Origin: Gammaproteobacteria bacterium | Lineage (GTDB): Bacteria; Pseudomonadota; Gammaproteobacteria; Arenicellales; UBA868 | Direction: 5' to 3' | NCBI GenBank assembly: GCA_014239255.1 | Contig: JAAZZE010000002.1 | Span: 1 to 64,000, forward strand | Length of the DNA: 64,000 nt | Shown here: positions 1 to 9,875 of the stretch, piece after piece | Layout: each line of letters starts with the position of its first letter | Numbering within the stretch: position 1 is the stretch's first letter | Program-made: the position numbers and the translations under genes | Notes under the pieces: generated by a model | Seen by the model: only the letters and a program-made list of their open reading frames with translations | Databases searched by the model: none | Told to the model about the DNA's origin: nothing

Positions 1-2
1 TC

Positions 3-1958
3 CGAAAGACGATTGATCAATTTGTTCGTGGCGCACCCGATGCCCTTTTGCTGGTGGAATTCGCCGGCGAAGATCACCAGCGTCTGTTACTGGATTTAAA
101 ACACTTGGATGAGCTAATGGCGGATTACGGCTTTCGCAGCCGCATGACCTCTATCGTAGATCCCGGCCAGCAGCGGGCCTTGTGGGAGGTTCGCAAAGCA
201 GGCCTGAACATCATGATGTCTATGAAGGGCGATGGCAAACCGATTTCCTTCATAGAGGATTGTGCCGTACCTCTAGAGCATCTTGCGGATTACACCGCAA
301 GGTTAACCGAGGTATTTTCTAAGCATGGCACCACCGGCACTTGGTATGCCCATGCTTCTGAGGGCTGCCTGCATGTACGGCCAGTACTCAACATGAAAGA
401 CTCCGGAGATGTCCGCAAGATGCGTGCAATTGCGGAAGAAGCGTTTGCCATGGTCCGTGAGTACAAAGGATCGCATTCCGGCGAACATGGCGATGGAATT
501 GTACGATCCGAATTTCATCCAGTGATGTTTGGCGATCGCATGATTCGTTCTTTTGAGTCAGTAAAACGAATGTTTGATCCAACCGGACTTTTGAATCCGG
601 GAAAGATCGTGGACCCGCAGAAAATGGATGATCGATCCCTATTTCGTTATCAACCCGACTACCATACCGTGGCACCTGATACCCAACTGGACTGGTCCGA
701 GTGGGGGGGAATAGCGGGCGCGATCGAAATGTGCAACAACAACGGTGCCTGCCGCAAGCGGGATGCCTCCGTCATGTGTCCTTCGTACCGTGCGACCAAC
801 GACGAGGCACACGTGACCAGAGGAAGGGCAAATACCTTGCGCCTTGCAATCTCTGGACAATTGGGTGCCGATGCTTTGAGTTCAGACGAGGTAGCCAAGA
901 GCATGTCGCTGTGCGTCGGTTGCAAGGCGTGTAAGCGGGAGTGCCCCACCGGCGTTGACATGGCCCGAATGAAGTTAGAAGTCACTGCATTGCGAGCAAA
1001 AACCTATCAACCGAGCCTACGGGACCATATCATTGGATTTCTACCCCGGTATGCCTACTATGCACGTTATGGCAACTGGGCTTTGCCAGTTCTCGACCGG
1101 ACTCCTGGACTGCCATGGTTAAGAGAAAAAGCCCTCGGGATCAGCCGTCATCGCCGACTGCCCCGATTTTTAAGTGACAGCACTCTTTTAGGTGCACAGG
1201 TATTCGGGCCCGCCCAAGGCAAAGCAGTTTTATTACTGGTCGATACGTTTACCTACTGGTTTGAACCTGACAATGCCAAAGCTGCTATCGAGGTACTCAT
1301 TGCCAACGGATACCAGGTTCATCTTCCGAAAACTAATCCTCACCGCCCATTGTGCTGCGGCCGAACTTTTCTTTCCGTGGGCATGGTCGATCAGGCTCGG
1401 CAGGAAGTCACCCGACTTACTCAGACTCTGGGCCCCTATCTCGAAAAGGGAATTCCGGTGCTCGGGCTGGAGCCCTCGTGTTTATTAACCCTGCGCGATG
1501 AGATCCCGGCCCTTAATCCACAGGCGGCAACTGACACCGACTTCTCCCAGGTTATGCTTTTTGAAGAATTTCTCCACCAAGAATATATTGCAAAAAATTT
1601 CAAACCGAAATTTAAACCACTTGTTACACCTCAAGTGGCGATACATGGCCACTGCCATCAAAAGGCTTTTGACACTTTGCCTGCCGTTCAGGGAGTTTTG
1701 GAGTTAATACCAGAGATACAACCACGCCTTTTGAAATCAAGTTGTTGCGGCATGGCCGGCGCGTTCGGCTACCAGTCCGAAACCTATGACATTTCCATGC
1801 GTATGGCAGAACTAGACCTCTTGCCGCAAATTCGGCAACTGGAAGATGACGCAGTGATCATCGCCAACGGTGTCAGTTGTCGTCAACAAATTACCCATGG
1901 CACTGGCCGAAACGCTGTTCATGTAGCTCGGGTTCTACGGTCAGCGCTCCCGGATTAG
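3..1958 (+). CDS. FAD-linked oxidase C-terminal domain fused to 4Fe-4S and CCG domains (YdiJ/GlcD-GlpC-like), 5' truncated by window edge
   Basis: Frame is open from nt 3 (RKTIDQFVRGAPDALLLVEF...) so the TTG at 48 is not the real start; HSGEHGDGIVRSEF (FAD oxidase C-domain), CVGCKACKRECPTG Fe-S motif, CCG-type motifs PLCCGRTF and SSCCGMAGAFG. Confidence 0.9.
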   Translation, partial: RKTIDQFVRGAPDALLLVEFAGEDHQRLLLDLKHLDELMADYGFRSRMTSIVDPGQQRALWEVRKAGLNIMMSMKGDGKPISFIEDCAVPLEHLADYTARLTEVFSKHGTTGTWYAHASEGCLHVRPVLNMKDSGDVRKMRAIAEEAFAMVREYKGSHSGEHGDGIVRSEFHPVMFGDRMIRSFESVKRMFDPTGLLNPGKIVDPQKMDDRSLFRYQPDYHTVAPDTQLDWSEWGGIAGAIEMCNNNGACRKRDASVMCPSYRATNDEAHVTRGRANTLRLAISGQLGADALSSDEVAKSMSLCVGCKACKRECPTGVDMARMKLEVTALRAKTYQPSLRDHIIGFLPRYAYYARYGNWALPVLDRTPGLPWLREKALGISRHRRLPRFLSDSTLLGAQVFGPAQGKAVLLLVDTFTYWFEPDNAKAAIEVLIANGYQVHLPKTNPHRPLCCGRTFLSVGMVDQARQEVTRLTQTLGPYLEKGIPVLGLEPSCLLTLRDEIPALNPQAATDTDFSQVMLFEEFLHQEYIAKNFKPKFKPLVTPQVAIHGHCHQKAFDTLPAVQGVLELIPEIQPRLLKSSCCGMAGAFGYQSETYDISMRMAELDLLPQIRQLEDDAVIIANGVSCRQQITHGTGRNAVHVARVLRSALPD

Positions 1959-2219
1959 CAAAAATCCGATTGGGGTTTTCGACAGGTTCCCTGTTTTTGC
2001 CTAACCGCAATCGTCGACACTAAGGATAGGCAAGTTACTGCGTAAATATAAACCGGCCTGCTAAAATTACCGGTACTCATCGGAATTGTTCCACCATCAA
2101 TGATCACAAGTACACGTCGATCGAGCTAGGCCAGTCCAACTCAATAATTTTCATAGGTGTTGCCGCTTCTGGGCCCACACCTGTCGTCCTCGATTCTGTT
2201 GGTTCTGCTTTGAGAGTAG

Positions 2220-3704
2220 TTAACGTTTGCAAACTGCCCCGCCGGCGCTCGTCCCTGCAATGCGGCCAAACACCGCACCGGCCGTAAGTCCCGTGCCACC
2301 TGGATAATTTTTAAAAAATACACCCCCTACTAATTCTCCCGCTGCATAAAGACCGGGGATCGGGTGCATGTCTACATCCAATACCTGGCCGTTGGTTTGA
2401 ATACGCAAACCTCCGAAAGTAAAAGTAATGCCGCAGGTGACAGCATAGGCAACGAAAGGAGGTTGATCGATGGTGTTTGCCCAATTCGATTTGGGAATTT
2501 TTAGATTCTCAGTAGAGCGCCCGTCTTTAACATTAGGATTAAACGGCACCCCAGTATCAATAGAAGCATTGTAGGCATGTATTGTCTCAAGAGCATTTAA
2601 AGGGTCAACATCCTGGAGTCTTTCTACTAGTTCCTGTAGAGAGTTCGCACTGACCTTGGTGACCTGCCTGATCCGGTATTCATCTCGTAACAGATGGCTT
2701 ACTTTCGCATCAAAAATCTGCCAGGCGAATTGGCCAGGCTGGGAGAGAATTTCTCGCCCATACTTGGCGTATGTATAGTTTCGAAAATCGGCTCCCTCGT
2801 CGAGGAATCGCTTTCCGTGGGCGTTTAGGATAATTCCAAATGGATAACTGTGTTTCTGAAACCCATCCCCGACACTCAGGTCACCAAATTCCGGCGCGTT
2901 CCTCTCCCACCCCACTGCATGACAGCCTGACCAGTTTCCATACGGCATCGCGCCTATATCAAGAGCCATTCGAATACCGTCACCGGTGTTAAATCGAGTA
3001 CCTCGAACTTTAGCCAGATCCCATCCCGGGCCAAGATAACGGGTCCGCCACTCGACATTAGCTTGAAACCCACCCGCTGCAAGGATCACGGTTTTTGCCT
3101 CAAGTGCCAGAGACTCACTTGCGTTTTTGACATGCACGCCAGTAACTGCCGCACCATCAAACAGCAGTGATACCGCACGCGTCTGATAGCGAACCTCGAT
3201 ACCTTCTCGATCGGCAATCTTCGTCCAGGCCGCAAACAAACCCGGACCCCCGCCCGATGCTTCAACCGTTAGACCACCCCAGAACCTGAACTTACCATCA
3301 ACCTGGAAAGCTTGGCGTCCCCATATGGGTGCAAAACGGATACCCTTGTCTCGCATCCAAAACATGGTTTCCCGACTGCGCGTGACAAGCACCTCGCAAA
3401 GATCTGGATCTGTGCGGTACTCCGTGACACGTCCCATATCGTCAAAAAATGCTTCTTCAGAGTACTGTCCAAAATCGGTTTTTCCGATTTCTTCTGCGGT
3501 GAGATCTGGCATCAATCGCTTCAGGTGATCAAGACCATGATAAGCAAATCGCATCGCCCCAGCCGTAAATCGGGTATTGCCCCCAGCCTCTTCTTGCGGA
3601 GCACACTCAAGAACCAGAACTGACACGCCCTGCTCTTTGGCTGCTATTGCAGCAGCAAATGCTGCGTTGCCTGCACCAACAACAATGACGTCCCAGTCTG
3701 CCAT
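2220..3704 (-). CDS. tcuA: FAD-dependent tricarballylate dehydrogenase-like flavoprotein (TcuA-like, fumarate reductase/succinate dehydrogenase flavoprotein superfamily)
   Basis: N-terminal VIVVGAGNAAFAAAIAAKEQG Rossmann motif; C-terminal GLYAAGELVGGVFFKNYPGGTGLTAGAVFGRIAG. Confidence 0.8.
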   Translation of the reverse strand: MADWDVIVVGAGNAAFAAAIAAKEQGVSVLVLECAPQEEAGGNTRFTAGAMRFAYHGLDHLKRLMPDLTAEEIGKTDFGQYSEEAFFDDMGRVTEYRTDPDLCEVLVTRSRETMFWMRDKGIRFAPIWGRQAFQVDGKFRFWGGLTVEASGGGPGLFAAWTKIADREGIEVRYQTRAVSLLFDGAAVTGVHVKNASESLALEAKTVILAAGGFQANVEWRTRYLGPGWDLAKVRGTRFNTGDGIRMALDIGAMPYGNWSGCHAVGWERNAPEFGDLSVGDGFQKHSYPFGIILNAHGKRFLDEGADFRNYTYAKYGREILSQPGQFAWQIFDAKVSHLLRDEYRIRQVTKVSANSLQELVERLQDVDPLNALETIHAYNASIDTGVPFNPNVKDGRSTENLKIPKSNWANTIDQPPFVAYAVTCGITFTFGGLRIQTNGQVLDVDMHPIPGLYAAGELVGGVFFKNYPGGTGLTAGAVFGRIAGTSAGGAVCKR

Positions 3705-4182
3705 TTACTCCCCCTCTAACGCCAACCAATAACGACGTACTGACAGTACTGGCCAGTCCGCTAAAACAGTGTGAGCCATGCCTGACAAAGCTCTTTCAGA
3801 TTTCCAGGTCGAAGTTTCAGTAGCAACGGTGTTTTCTGAAACATCACCGTATCGCCCCGTGCGATCTGATCGACAAGATCGACGCCCCGATCAAAGTCGG
3901 TTTTCGACGCTTTTTCACCAGAATAGGGCCTTTCATAAAGTGTCTACAGGTCATACTTTTGCCACCTTCTTTTAAATCTGGCCTTCGAGTAGTTTACTGC
4001 GCTCATTGAAGATGTGATACTTTTAAGCTCGGCACCGACGGCGGTTTGCTTGCAGCGCTGGCCTTTTAAAGGTTCTTATTGTTATCGCCGGCACAAGCTG
4101 GCCGTAGCCGGGTAATCATCCAATTAATCTCACAACACCAGTTGTTCTGGCATTCGCTTCAGCATTCCTGTTTGCGGTCGGC

Positions 4183-4995
4183 GTGCAATTACAAAACCTT
4201 GGGTTGAAATATGGGCGCAATCAAACTGGTGCACTCATATCGATGCTCGGATCGACCGCATTTTTCTGGCTGCTCTCACCGTGGTTTTTGCAACTATGGT
4301 ACTGGACCACCAGTGCGGTATTGATTTTTGCACTGGTGGGACTGTTCCGACCATTTCTAACCTCGAACTTCGCGATTGCCGGCATACGTCACCTTGGACC
4401 AACCCTTACTAGTATCCTGGCGTCAACTGCTCCGGTGTTCGCTGCCTTTTTTGCAATTGTTATCCTGGGAGAAACCCTCACCATTCCACTGGCCGTTGGG
4501 ACAGTGACTATTGTCCTCGCGATAGGATTGCTGGCACGTAAGGGCGAGGCCAAAAGCACTTGGCCTATTTGGGCCCTGGCACTTCCCATTGGTGCAGCAG
4601 TCCTTCGCGCCCTCGGCCATGCGCTGACAAAACTAGGGCTTGATATTATTCCCGACCCTCTGTTTGCAGGCCTCGTGTCCTATACGGTATCACTGATGAT
4701 TGCGTTTGGCTCCACCCTTAGGGGCACCAAACACACAATTGTCCCCCACCACTGGACACCGGGGTTGCTTTGGTTTTTCTGCGGTGGCGTGGTTAATGGC
4801 ATTTCGATATGGTCCTTAAATACAGCCTTGAATCTAGGAGAGGTGGTCAAAATTATTCCCATCGTTGCCTTATCGCCAGTGTTTACCCTGCTTTTAGGCC
4901 TGTTCGTTTTCCGGCGGGAGACCTTTACACTTCGAATTGTGCTCGCATTACTTCTAATTGTCCCCGGAGTTGCCCTCGTGGCGAGCGGGAATTAA
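4183..4995 (+). CDS. EamA/DMT-family permease; the true N-terminus probably lies upstream of the GTG at 4183
   Basis: Hydrophobic multi-TM protein with EamA-like repeats (GPTLTSILASTAPVFAAFFAIVILGE; PVFTLLLGLFVFRRE); upstream in-frame sequence VVLAFASAFLFAVG looks like TM1. Confidence 0.75.
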   Translation: MQLQNLGLKYGRNQTGALISMLGSTAFFWLLSPWFLQLWYWTTSAVLIFALVGLFRPFLTSNFAIAGIRHLGPTLTSILASTAPVFAAFFAIVILGETLTIPLAVGTVTIVLAIGLLARKGEAKSTWPIWALALPIGAAVLRALGHALTKLGLDIIPDPLFAGLVSYTVSLMIAFGSTLRGTKHTIVPHHWTPGLLWFFCGGVVNGISIWSLNTALNLGEVVKIIPIVALSPVFTLLLGLFVFRRETFTLRIVLALLLIVPGVALVASGN

Positions 4996-5184
4996 GCCGG
5001 CACACCTGTTGGCAGGTACGGTTGAATCATAACCGTTGCCTTCGCGTTGTTTAAACCGCGATAATGAACTCTCCCACCCTAATGCTAATCGATTGAACAC
5101 TGCCCAACGCATTTGGGTTTTGGTTTGTTTTGTCGTTTATAAACAAATTGGCCTGCGACTTATTACACCCTCTTAGAGACTGAT

Positions 5185-5979
5185 ATGACCGTATTAACAG
5201 ATAAAATCAAAATAAATAAATCCAATGGCGTCGGTTGGATTACCCTTAATCAACCGCAGAAAAAAAACGCGATCTCCTTTGAGATGTGGGAAGCGATCCC
5301 CCACATTGCGCAACGGTTTTCTGACGATGATGACATTCGTGTAGTTGTCGTTAAGGGCGAGGGTGACCAGGCATTTTCGTCAGGTGCTGATATTTCCCAG
5401 TTTGAGAACAAACGGTCATCCAAAAGCACAACTGACGAATACAACTTAACAGTTAAGGCTGCCGTCGCAGCGTTGGACCAACTCGCGAAACCTTTGATTG
5501 CAATGATTCAAGGGTATTGTATTGGTGGCGGTACGAGTGTCGCTGTCCACTGCGATATTCGAATCGCCGCGGACAATGCGGTGTTTGCTATCCCCGCGGC
5601 CAAGCTCGGGTTGGCTTACCGGTGGGAAGATATATATCCGCTGGTTCAGCTGATTGGCCCCTCCTTCACGCGAGAGCTTTTATATACGGGCAATCGGTTT
5701 AATGCAACAGAAGCCATGCAGATGGGTCTGATTAACCGGGTGGTGCCGACGGCCGAGCTTGAGAGCTATGTCGCTGAATACACCGCCGGAATATCCGCTA
5801 ATGCCCCGTTGACGATTCATTGCGCAAACCGAACGGTCGCGGAAGCACTGAAGGATCCTGAGCAGCGTGATCTTGCTGAAGTCGAAATACTAGCGGCCAG
5901 ATGTTTTGACAGTAAAGACTACCAGGAGGGTCGTCAGGCATTTAGTGAGAAACGAAAACCGCGTTTTAAGGGTCACTGA
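5185..5979 (+). CDS. enoyl-CoA hydratase/isomerase family protein
   Basis: Crotonase-fold motifs: GVGWITLNQPQKKNAIS, AFSSGADISQF, MIQGYCIGGGTSVAVHCDIRIAAD. Confidence 0.92.
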   Translation: MTVLTDKIKINKSNGVGWITLNQPQKKNAISFEMWEAIPHIAQRFSDDDDIRVVVVKGEGDQAFSSGADISQFENKRSSKSTTDEYNLTVKAAVAALDQLAKPLIAMIQGYCIGGGTSVAVHCDIRIAADNAVFAIPAAKLGLAYRWEDIYPLVQLIGPSFTRELLYTGNRFNATEAMQMGLINRVVPTAELESYVAEYTAGISANAPLTIHCANRTVAEALKDPEQRDLAEVEILAARCFDSKDYQEGRQAFSEKRKPRFKGH

Positions 5980-6011
5980 CTGGCACTTAGATTTACCCCT
6001 CCCTTTTATAA

Positions 6012-7205
6012 TTATATAACTCCGTCTTTTCTTAGCGCGGCGATCTCCGCGCTGGTAAGACCAGACTCGATTAATACCGCCTCAGTATGTTGCCCCCGCT
6101 CCGGCGTAGCGGTATACACAACATCAGGTACACCGGGCATATTCACCGGATTTTTTACCAGGTTCAGATGCCCCAATAGCGGGTGTGATACGCTGGCTGC
6201 CATCTCCAGATTCTGAACTTGTGGGTCCGAAAATACTTCATCAATGGTATAAATCGGGCCACAAGGAACGCCGGCATTGTTCATCTCCTTAATCCATTCA
6301 CCACTGCTTTTTTTTGCCAGGTAGGAATTCAGCGTATCGTTCAACTGGTCCCTGTTCTGCAGTCGCGACGCCTCAGTTTGATAGGCAGGTATCTCTATCA
6401 GGACATCGGCCTTGATCACCGTGCACAAACGCTTCCACATGAGTTCTCCGGAACAGGCGACATTGATAAACCCGTCGGCTGTCTTGTACACGCCGGTCGG
6501 CGTACTCGTGGGGTGATTATTTCCAGCCTGTGCAGGAATCTCATTGTCAATGAGCCAACGTGCCGCTTGAAAATCAAGCATAGCAATCTGTGCTTGCAAC
6601 AACGAGGTATGCACCCACTGACCTTTTCCAGTTTCATCGCGTTGTAATAACGCTATAAGGATACCAATCGCTGCATACATCCCTGCAGCGAGGTCTGCAA
6701 TAGGCACACCGACCCGCACCGGCCCTTGTCCTGGCAGCCCGGTAATCGACATCAGCCCGCCCATTCCTTGGGCAACCTGATCAAACCCCGGTCGGTTGGC
6801 ATATGGACCACTTTGTCCAAAGCCAGAGATACTGGCAAGTATGATGCGGGAGTTACATGCATCAAGCGATTCATAGTCGACTGCTAGACGTTTTTTCACT
6901 TCAGGGCGGAAATTTTCAACGACCACGTCTGCTGATTCGACTAAGCGCATAAAAACCTCATGCCCTTTAGGATCTTTCAGATTTAAAGTTATGCTGCGTT
7001 TATTGCGGTGAATGTTTTGAAAATCAGGCCCGTGGCGGGCGCCACCCATGCCGCTCTCGACATCCATATGTTCGGGCGATTCAATCTTGATCACGTTTGC
7101 CCCCCAATCCGCCAACTGGCGAACCGCGGTTGGACCAGAGCGGACCCGGGTCAAATCCAGAACGGTAAATCTGGCAAGGGGTAGCGTTTCTCTTTGTTGG
7201 GTCAT
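6012..7205 (-). CDS. CaiB/BaiF family (type III) CoA-transferase
   Basis: VLDLTRVRSGPTAVRQLADWGANVIKIESP; ADVVVENFRPEV; SISGFGQSGPYANRPGFDQVAQGMGG; the ORF extends to 7247 but ATG at 7205 (MTQQRETLPLARFTVLDLTR) is the likelier start. Confidence 0.93.
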   Translation of the reverse strand: MTQQRETLPLARFTVLDLTRVRSGPTAVRQLADWGANVIKIESPEHMDVESGMGGARHGPDFQNIHRNKRSITLNLKDPKGHEVFMRLVESADVVVENFRPEVKKRLAVDYESLDACNSRIILASISGFGQSGPYANRPGFDQVAQGMGGLMSITGLPGQGPVRVGVPIADLAAGMYAAIGILIALLQRDETGKGQWVHTSLLQAQIAMLDFQAARWLIDNEIPAQAGNNHPTSTPTGVYKTADGFINVACSGELMWKRLCTVIKADVLIEIPAYQTEASRLQNRDQLNDTLNSYLAKKSSGEWIKEMNNAGVPCGPIYTIDEVFSDPQVQNLEMAASVSHPLLGHLNLVKNPVNMPGVPDVVYTATPERGQHTEAVLIESGLTSAEIAALRKDGVI

Positions 7206-7364
7206 GTCGCGACACCTAGGTAGTCGGTAGGTCCATAGCCAACGCACTTGTCGACCCCATATCTGATAGCATTACATGCCATTGGCGTTTCCTCAGCGGC
7301 TGTGGCCCAATTTCCTTTTTCGTCTAACTCAGTCGAATACTATTATGGTGCACCATTGCCAATT

Positions 7365-8615
7365 GTGCGAACCCTACCTCCCCGGGATGTGAGCAAAACC
7401 ACACCAACAAACCAAATTGGCTGGTCCGAACAGGGGCCCGCCTTTATTGTTGGCCTTGGCCATAGTGCGATACACTGGATTGCGGCATTTTTCTACCTGC
7501 TGATACCCTTCATAGGGCCTGATCTGGGGCTCTCGTATACCGACACCGGGTTATTGGTTTCTGTTTTTCACATCAGTTCGTGGGTGGCCAACTTAGGCAG
7601 CGGACTGCTTGTCGACATTACCGGTCGACGCATGGTTTTCCAGATTGTGTCTTTGCTGATTGGGGGATTCGCACTTCTTGCTTTTGGATGGACAAGCCAT
7701 CTTCTGGTATTTCTTGGAGTGGTCATTCTCCTTGGGATGTCCAACAACCTATGGCACCCTCCCGCGATCGCCTATCTTTCCGAACATTACCCGAAGCATC
7801 GTGGGCGCGCCCTTGCAATACATGCACTGGGTGCCAACCTGGGTGACACACTAGCGCCGATCGCTGCGGGCGTCCTGTTGGCTTCCTTTTCATGGCAACA
7901 GACCTCAATTGTTGCAACAGGACCTGTGCTCCTTATCGGCCTTCTGATCGGATTCACTTTGTTTCCAAAAGAAAGTCGGACCAAACCCGATCATGGAAAA
8001 TCAAAATCTTTTATCGACATTGTTAGCGACCTGAAAGCGTTGTTACGCAACCGTGCCATTACCGGCCTAGCAATCGCGTCCGGCTGCCGGAATATTGCCC
8101 AGAACGGTCTGTATCTATTCTTGCCGCTCTATCTTATTAACGAACTTAAAACCGGAACAATCTGGATGGGTATGGTGATGATGGCGCTGCAAATTGGTGG
8201 TCTGGTTTCGGGCCCGGTCGCCGGCATATGGTCGGACCAGGCTGGTAGGCGACCAGTGATTCTATGGGGTCTCGCGGGGAGCGTGGTGCTGCTGGCCCTC
8301 ATCCCGCCTTTTGCCAACATCTTTATGGTGACTTCAGTAGTGACTGTTGCAGGATGTTTCCTTTTTTCCGTGCGCCCAGTGGTGCATAGTTGGATGATGG
8401 ATTTGTCGCCCCCCACCTATTTTGGAACGACGACTAGTATTCTTTTCGGCACCCAGGCAATCATGACGGTTGTAGCCATGCCAATCGGAGGCCTGATTGC
8501 CGATTCCTACGGCTTGGCCAGCGTGTTCTACTTCCTGGGGGCAATGGTGCTGATCGCCTATCTGCTGGTCTTTTTACTACCAATTAAACCTGCGGGCGAA
8601 GCCACTCGTTCATAA
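7365..8615 (+). CDS. MFS transporter (ORF open from TTG 7248; likely start GTG at 7365)
   Basis: About 12 hydrophobic segments; GLLVDITGRRMVF and GIWSDQAGRRPVIL MFS loop motifs. Confidence 0.85.
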   Translation: MRTLPPRDVSKTTPTNQIGWSEQGPAFIVGLGHSAIHWIAAFFYLLIPFIGPDLGLSYTDTGLLVSVFHISSWVANLGSGLLVDITGRRMVFQIVSLLIGGFALLAFGWTSHLLVFLGVVILLGMSNNLWHPPAIAYLSEHYPKHRGRALAIHALGANLGDTLAPIAAGVLLASFSWQQTSIVATGPVLLIGLLIGFTLFPKESRTKPDHGKSKSFIDIVSDLKALLRNRAITGLAIASGCRNIAQNGLYLFLPLYLINELKTGTIWMGMVMMALQIGGLVSGPVAGIWSDQAGRRPVILWGLAGSVVLLALIPPFANIFMVTSVVTVAGCFLFSVRPVVHSWMMDLSPPTYFGTTTSILFGTQAIMTVVAMPIGGLIADSYGLASVFYFLGAMVLIAYLLVFLLPIKPAGEATRS

Positions 8616-8719
8616 TTTTCCCCAATTCCAGCATTTTTAGCTTAATCAGCAACGTAGCGCTGGCGCGACCATGAGGCTGCGACCCATAATAGTGCGCAAC
8701 AACTAATGGCGTATATTTC

Positions 8720-9340
8720 ATGCTGAACATACTGGGCCGAAGAAATTCGTCAAACGTACAAAAGGTGTTGTGGGCCTGTGATGAACTTGACCTGTCTTAT
8801 GAACGCGAAGACATCGGCGGGGAATTTGGACATAACCAGAGTGCTAACTACCTTGCACTGAATCCCAATGGTACTGTTCCGACTTTAATAGATAACGGGA
8901 GGCCTCTTTGGGAGTCTAATGCTATTGTCCGCTACCTGTGTGAAAGTCATGAGTCACATGGCCTGTTGCCACAGGATGTCTGGTCGATTGCTCTGGCGCA
9001 GCAATGGATGGACTGGCAGCAAACCATTCTTGCCCCTGCGATTCGACCTCTTTTCTGGAATCTGATTAGAACTAGCCCTAAGGACCAGGATCCTGAAGCC
9101 ATTTCTACAGGACGGAACAACACCGAGGCGGCTCTACGCATTCTGGATGGGCATTTATCTAGGCATCGGTATGTGGCGGGAGAAGCCTTCAGTTTTGGTG
9201 ATATCCCTGTTGGTGTCATGACCTACAGGTGGTTCAATCTGGATATTCAACGGGCCACTCTTGATAACCTTGAGCGCTGGTACCGCCAACTCACGACTCG
9301 TCAGCCTTACAAAGACAATGTCATGATCGCTATCACTTAG
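8720..9340 (+). CDS. glutathione S-transferase family protein
   Basis: N-terminal thioredoxin-like domain (MLNILGRRNSSNVQKVLWACDELDLSYE), NPNGTVPTLIDNGRPLWESNAIVRYL. Confidence 0.92.
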   Translation: MLNILGRRNSSNVQKVLWACDELDLSYEREDIGGEFGHNQSANYLALNPNGTVPTLIDNGRPLWESNAIVRYLCESHESHGLLPQDVWSIALAQQWMDWQQTILAPAIRPLFWNLIRTSPKDQDPEAISTGRNNTEAALRILDGHLSRHRYVAGEAFSFGDIPVGVMTYRWFNLDIQRATLDNLERWYRQLTTRQPYKDNVMIAIT

Positions 9341-9354
9341 AACCGACCGGCGCC

Positions 9355-9771
9355 ATGTTTAATCTGTTCGGAAATGAAGGAAAAGCTAAACGCCTTGAAA
9401 AGGATGCACTAACAATCATCCGTTCAGATGAGGTGGCCTACCCACCAGCACATCTTAAGTCCTGCGCATTGATGGTCGTTGAATACCTTGCAGCAGTTTG
9501 TTCCGACGCACCCAAGACAAAAGCCGGCCATGGATCGGCGATCTGGTTAAAAGAACAGCATCGTGATGCAAGGAGACGGCGTGACCAGATTCAGCTTACG
9601 GCGGCGACGTTATCAATAATTTCTCTTCGAGCCCGTGACCTTGGGCGACTGGGTGCGCCAATTTGCGAGATCATTGATAAGGCTATGGAACGGTGGGTTG
9701 ATAATCCAGATGCGCTGCCAGAAGCCCTACCCGATCCCGACCAAGTGCCCTTCCCGCCTAGACCCCAATGA
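9355..9771 (+). CDS. hypothetical protein (about 138 aa)
   Basis: Complete ORF immediately downstream of the GST on the same strand; no family recognised. Confidence 0.55.
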   Translation: MFNLFGNEGKAKRLEKDALTIIRSDEVAYPPAHLKSCALMVVEYLAAVCSDAPKTKAGHGSAIWLKEQHRDARRRRDQIQLTAATLSIISLRARDLGRLGAPICEIIDKAMERWVDNPDALPEALPDPDQVPFPPRPQ

Positions 9772-9875
9772 CAAGGCGCCGAACGCCTGTTTCGCTTTCA
9801 CTGATTGGAGTCTGGCCGTCACATGGGGAATAACAGGCCGCTAACTGGAGACCCTTATCGACCGTCTGCTGGCAA

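Noticed and set aside
3778-3975. 65-aa ORF, and a roughly 50-codon minus-strand frame in the same gap (ERPYSGEKASKTDFDRGVDLVDQIARGDTVMFQKTPLLLKLRPGNLKELCQAWLTLF)
   Set aside because: The minus frame looks protein-like, possibly a gene remnant, but has no good start and no family I can name; not enough evidence to call.
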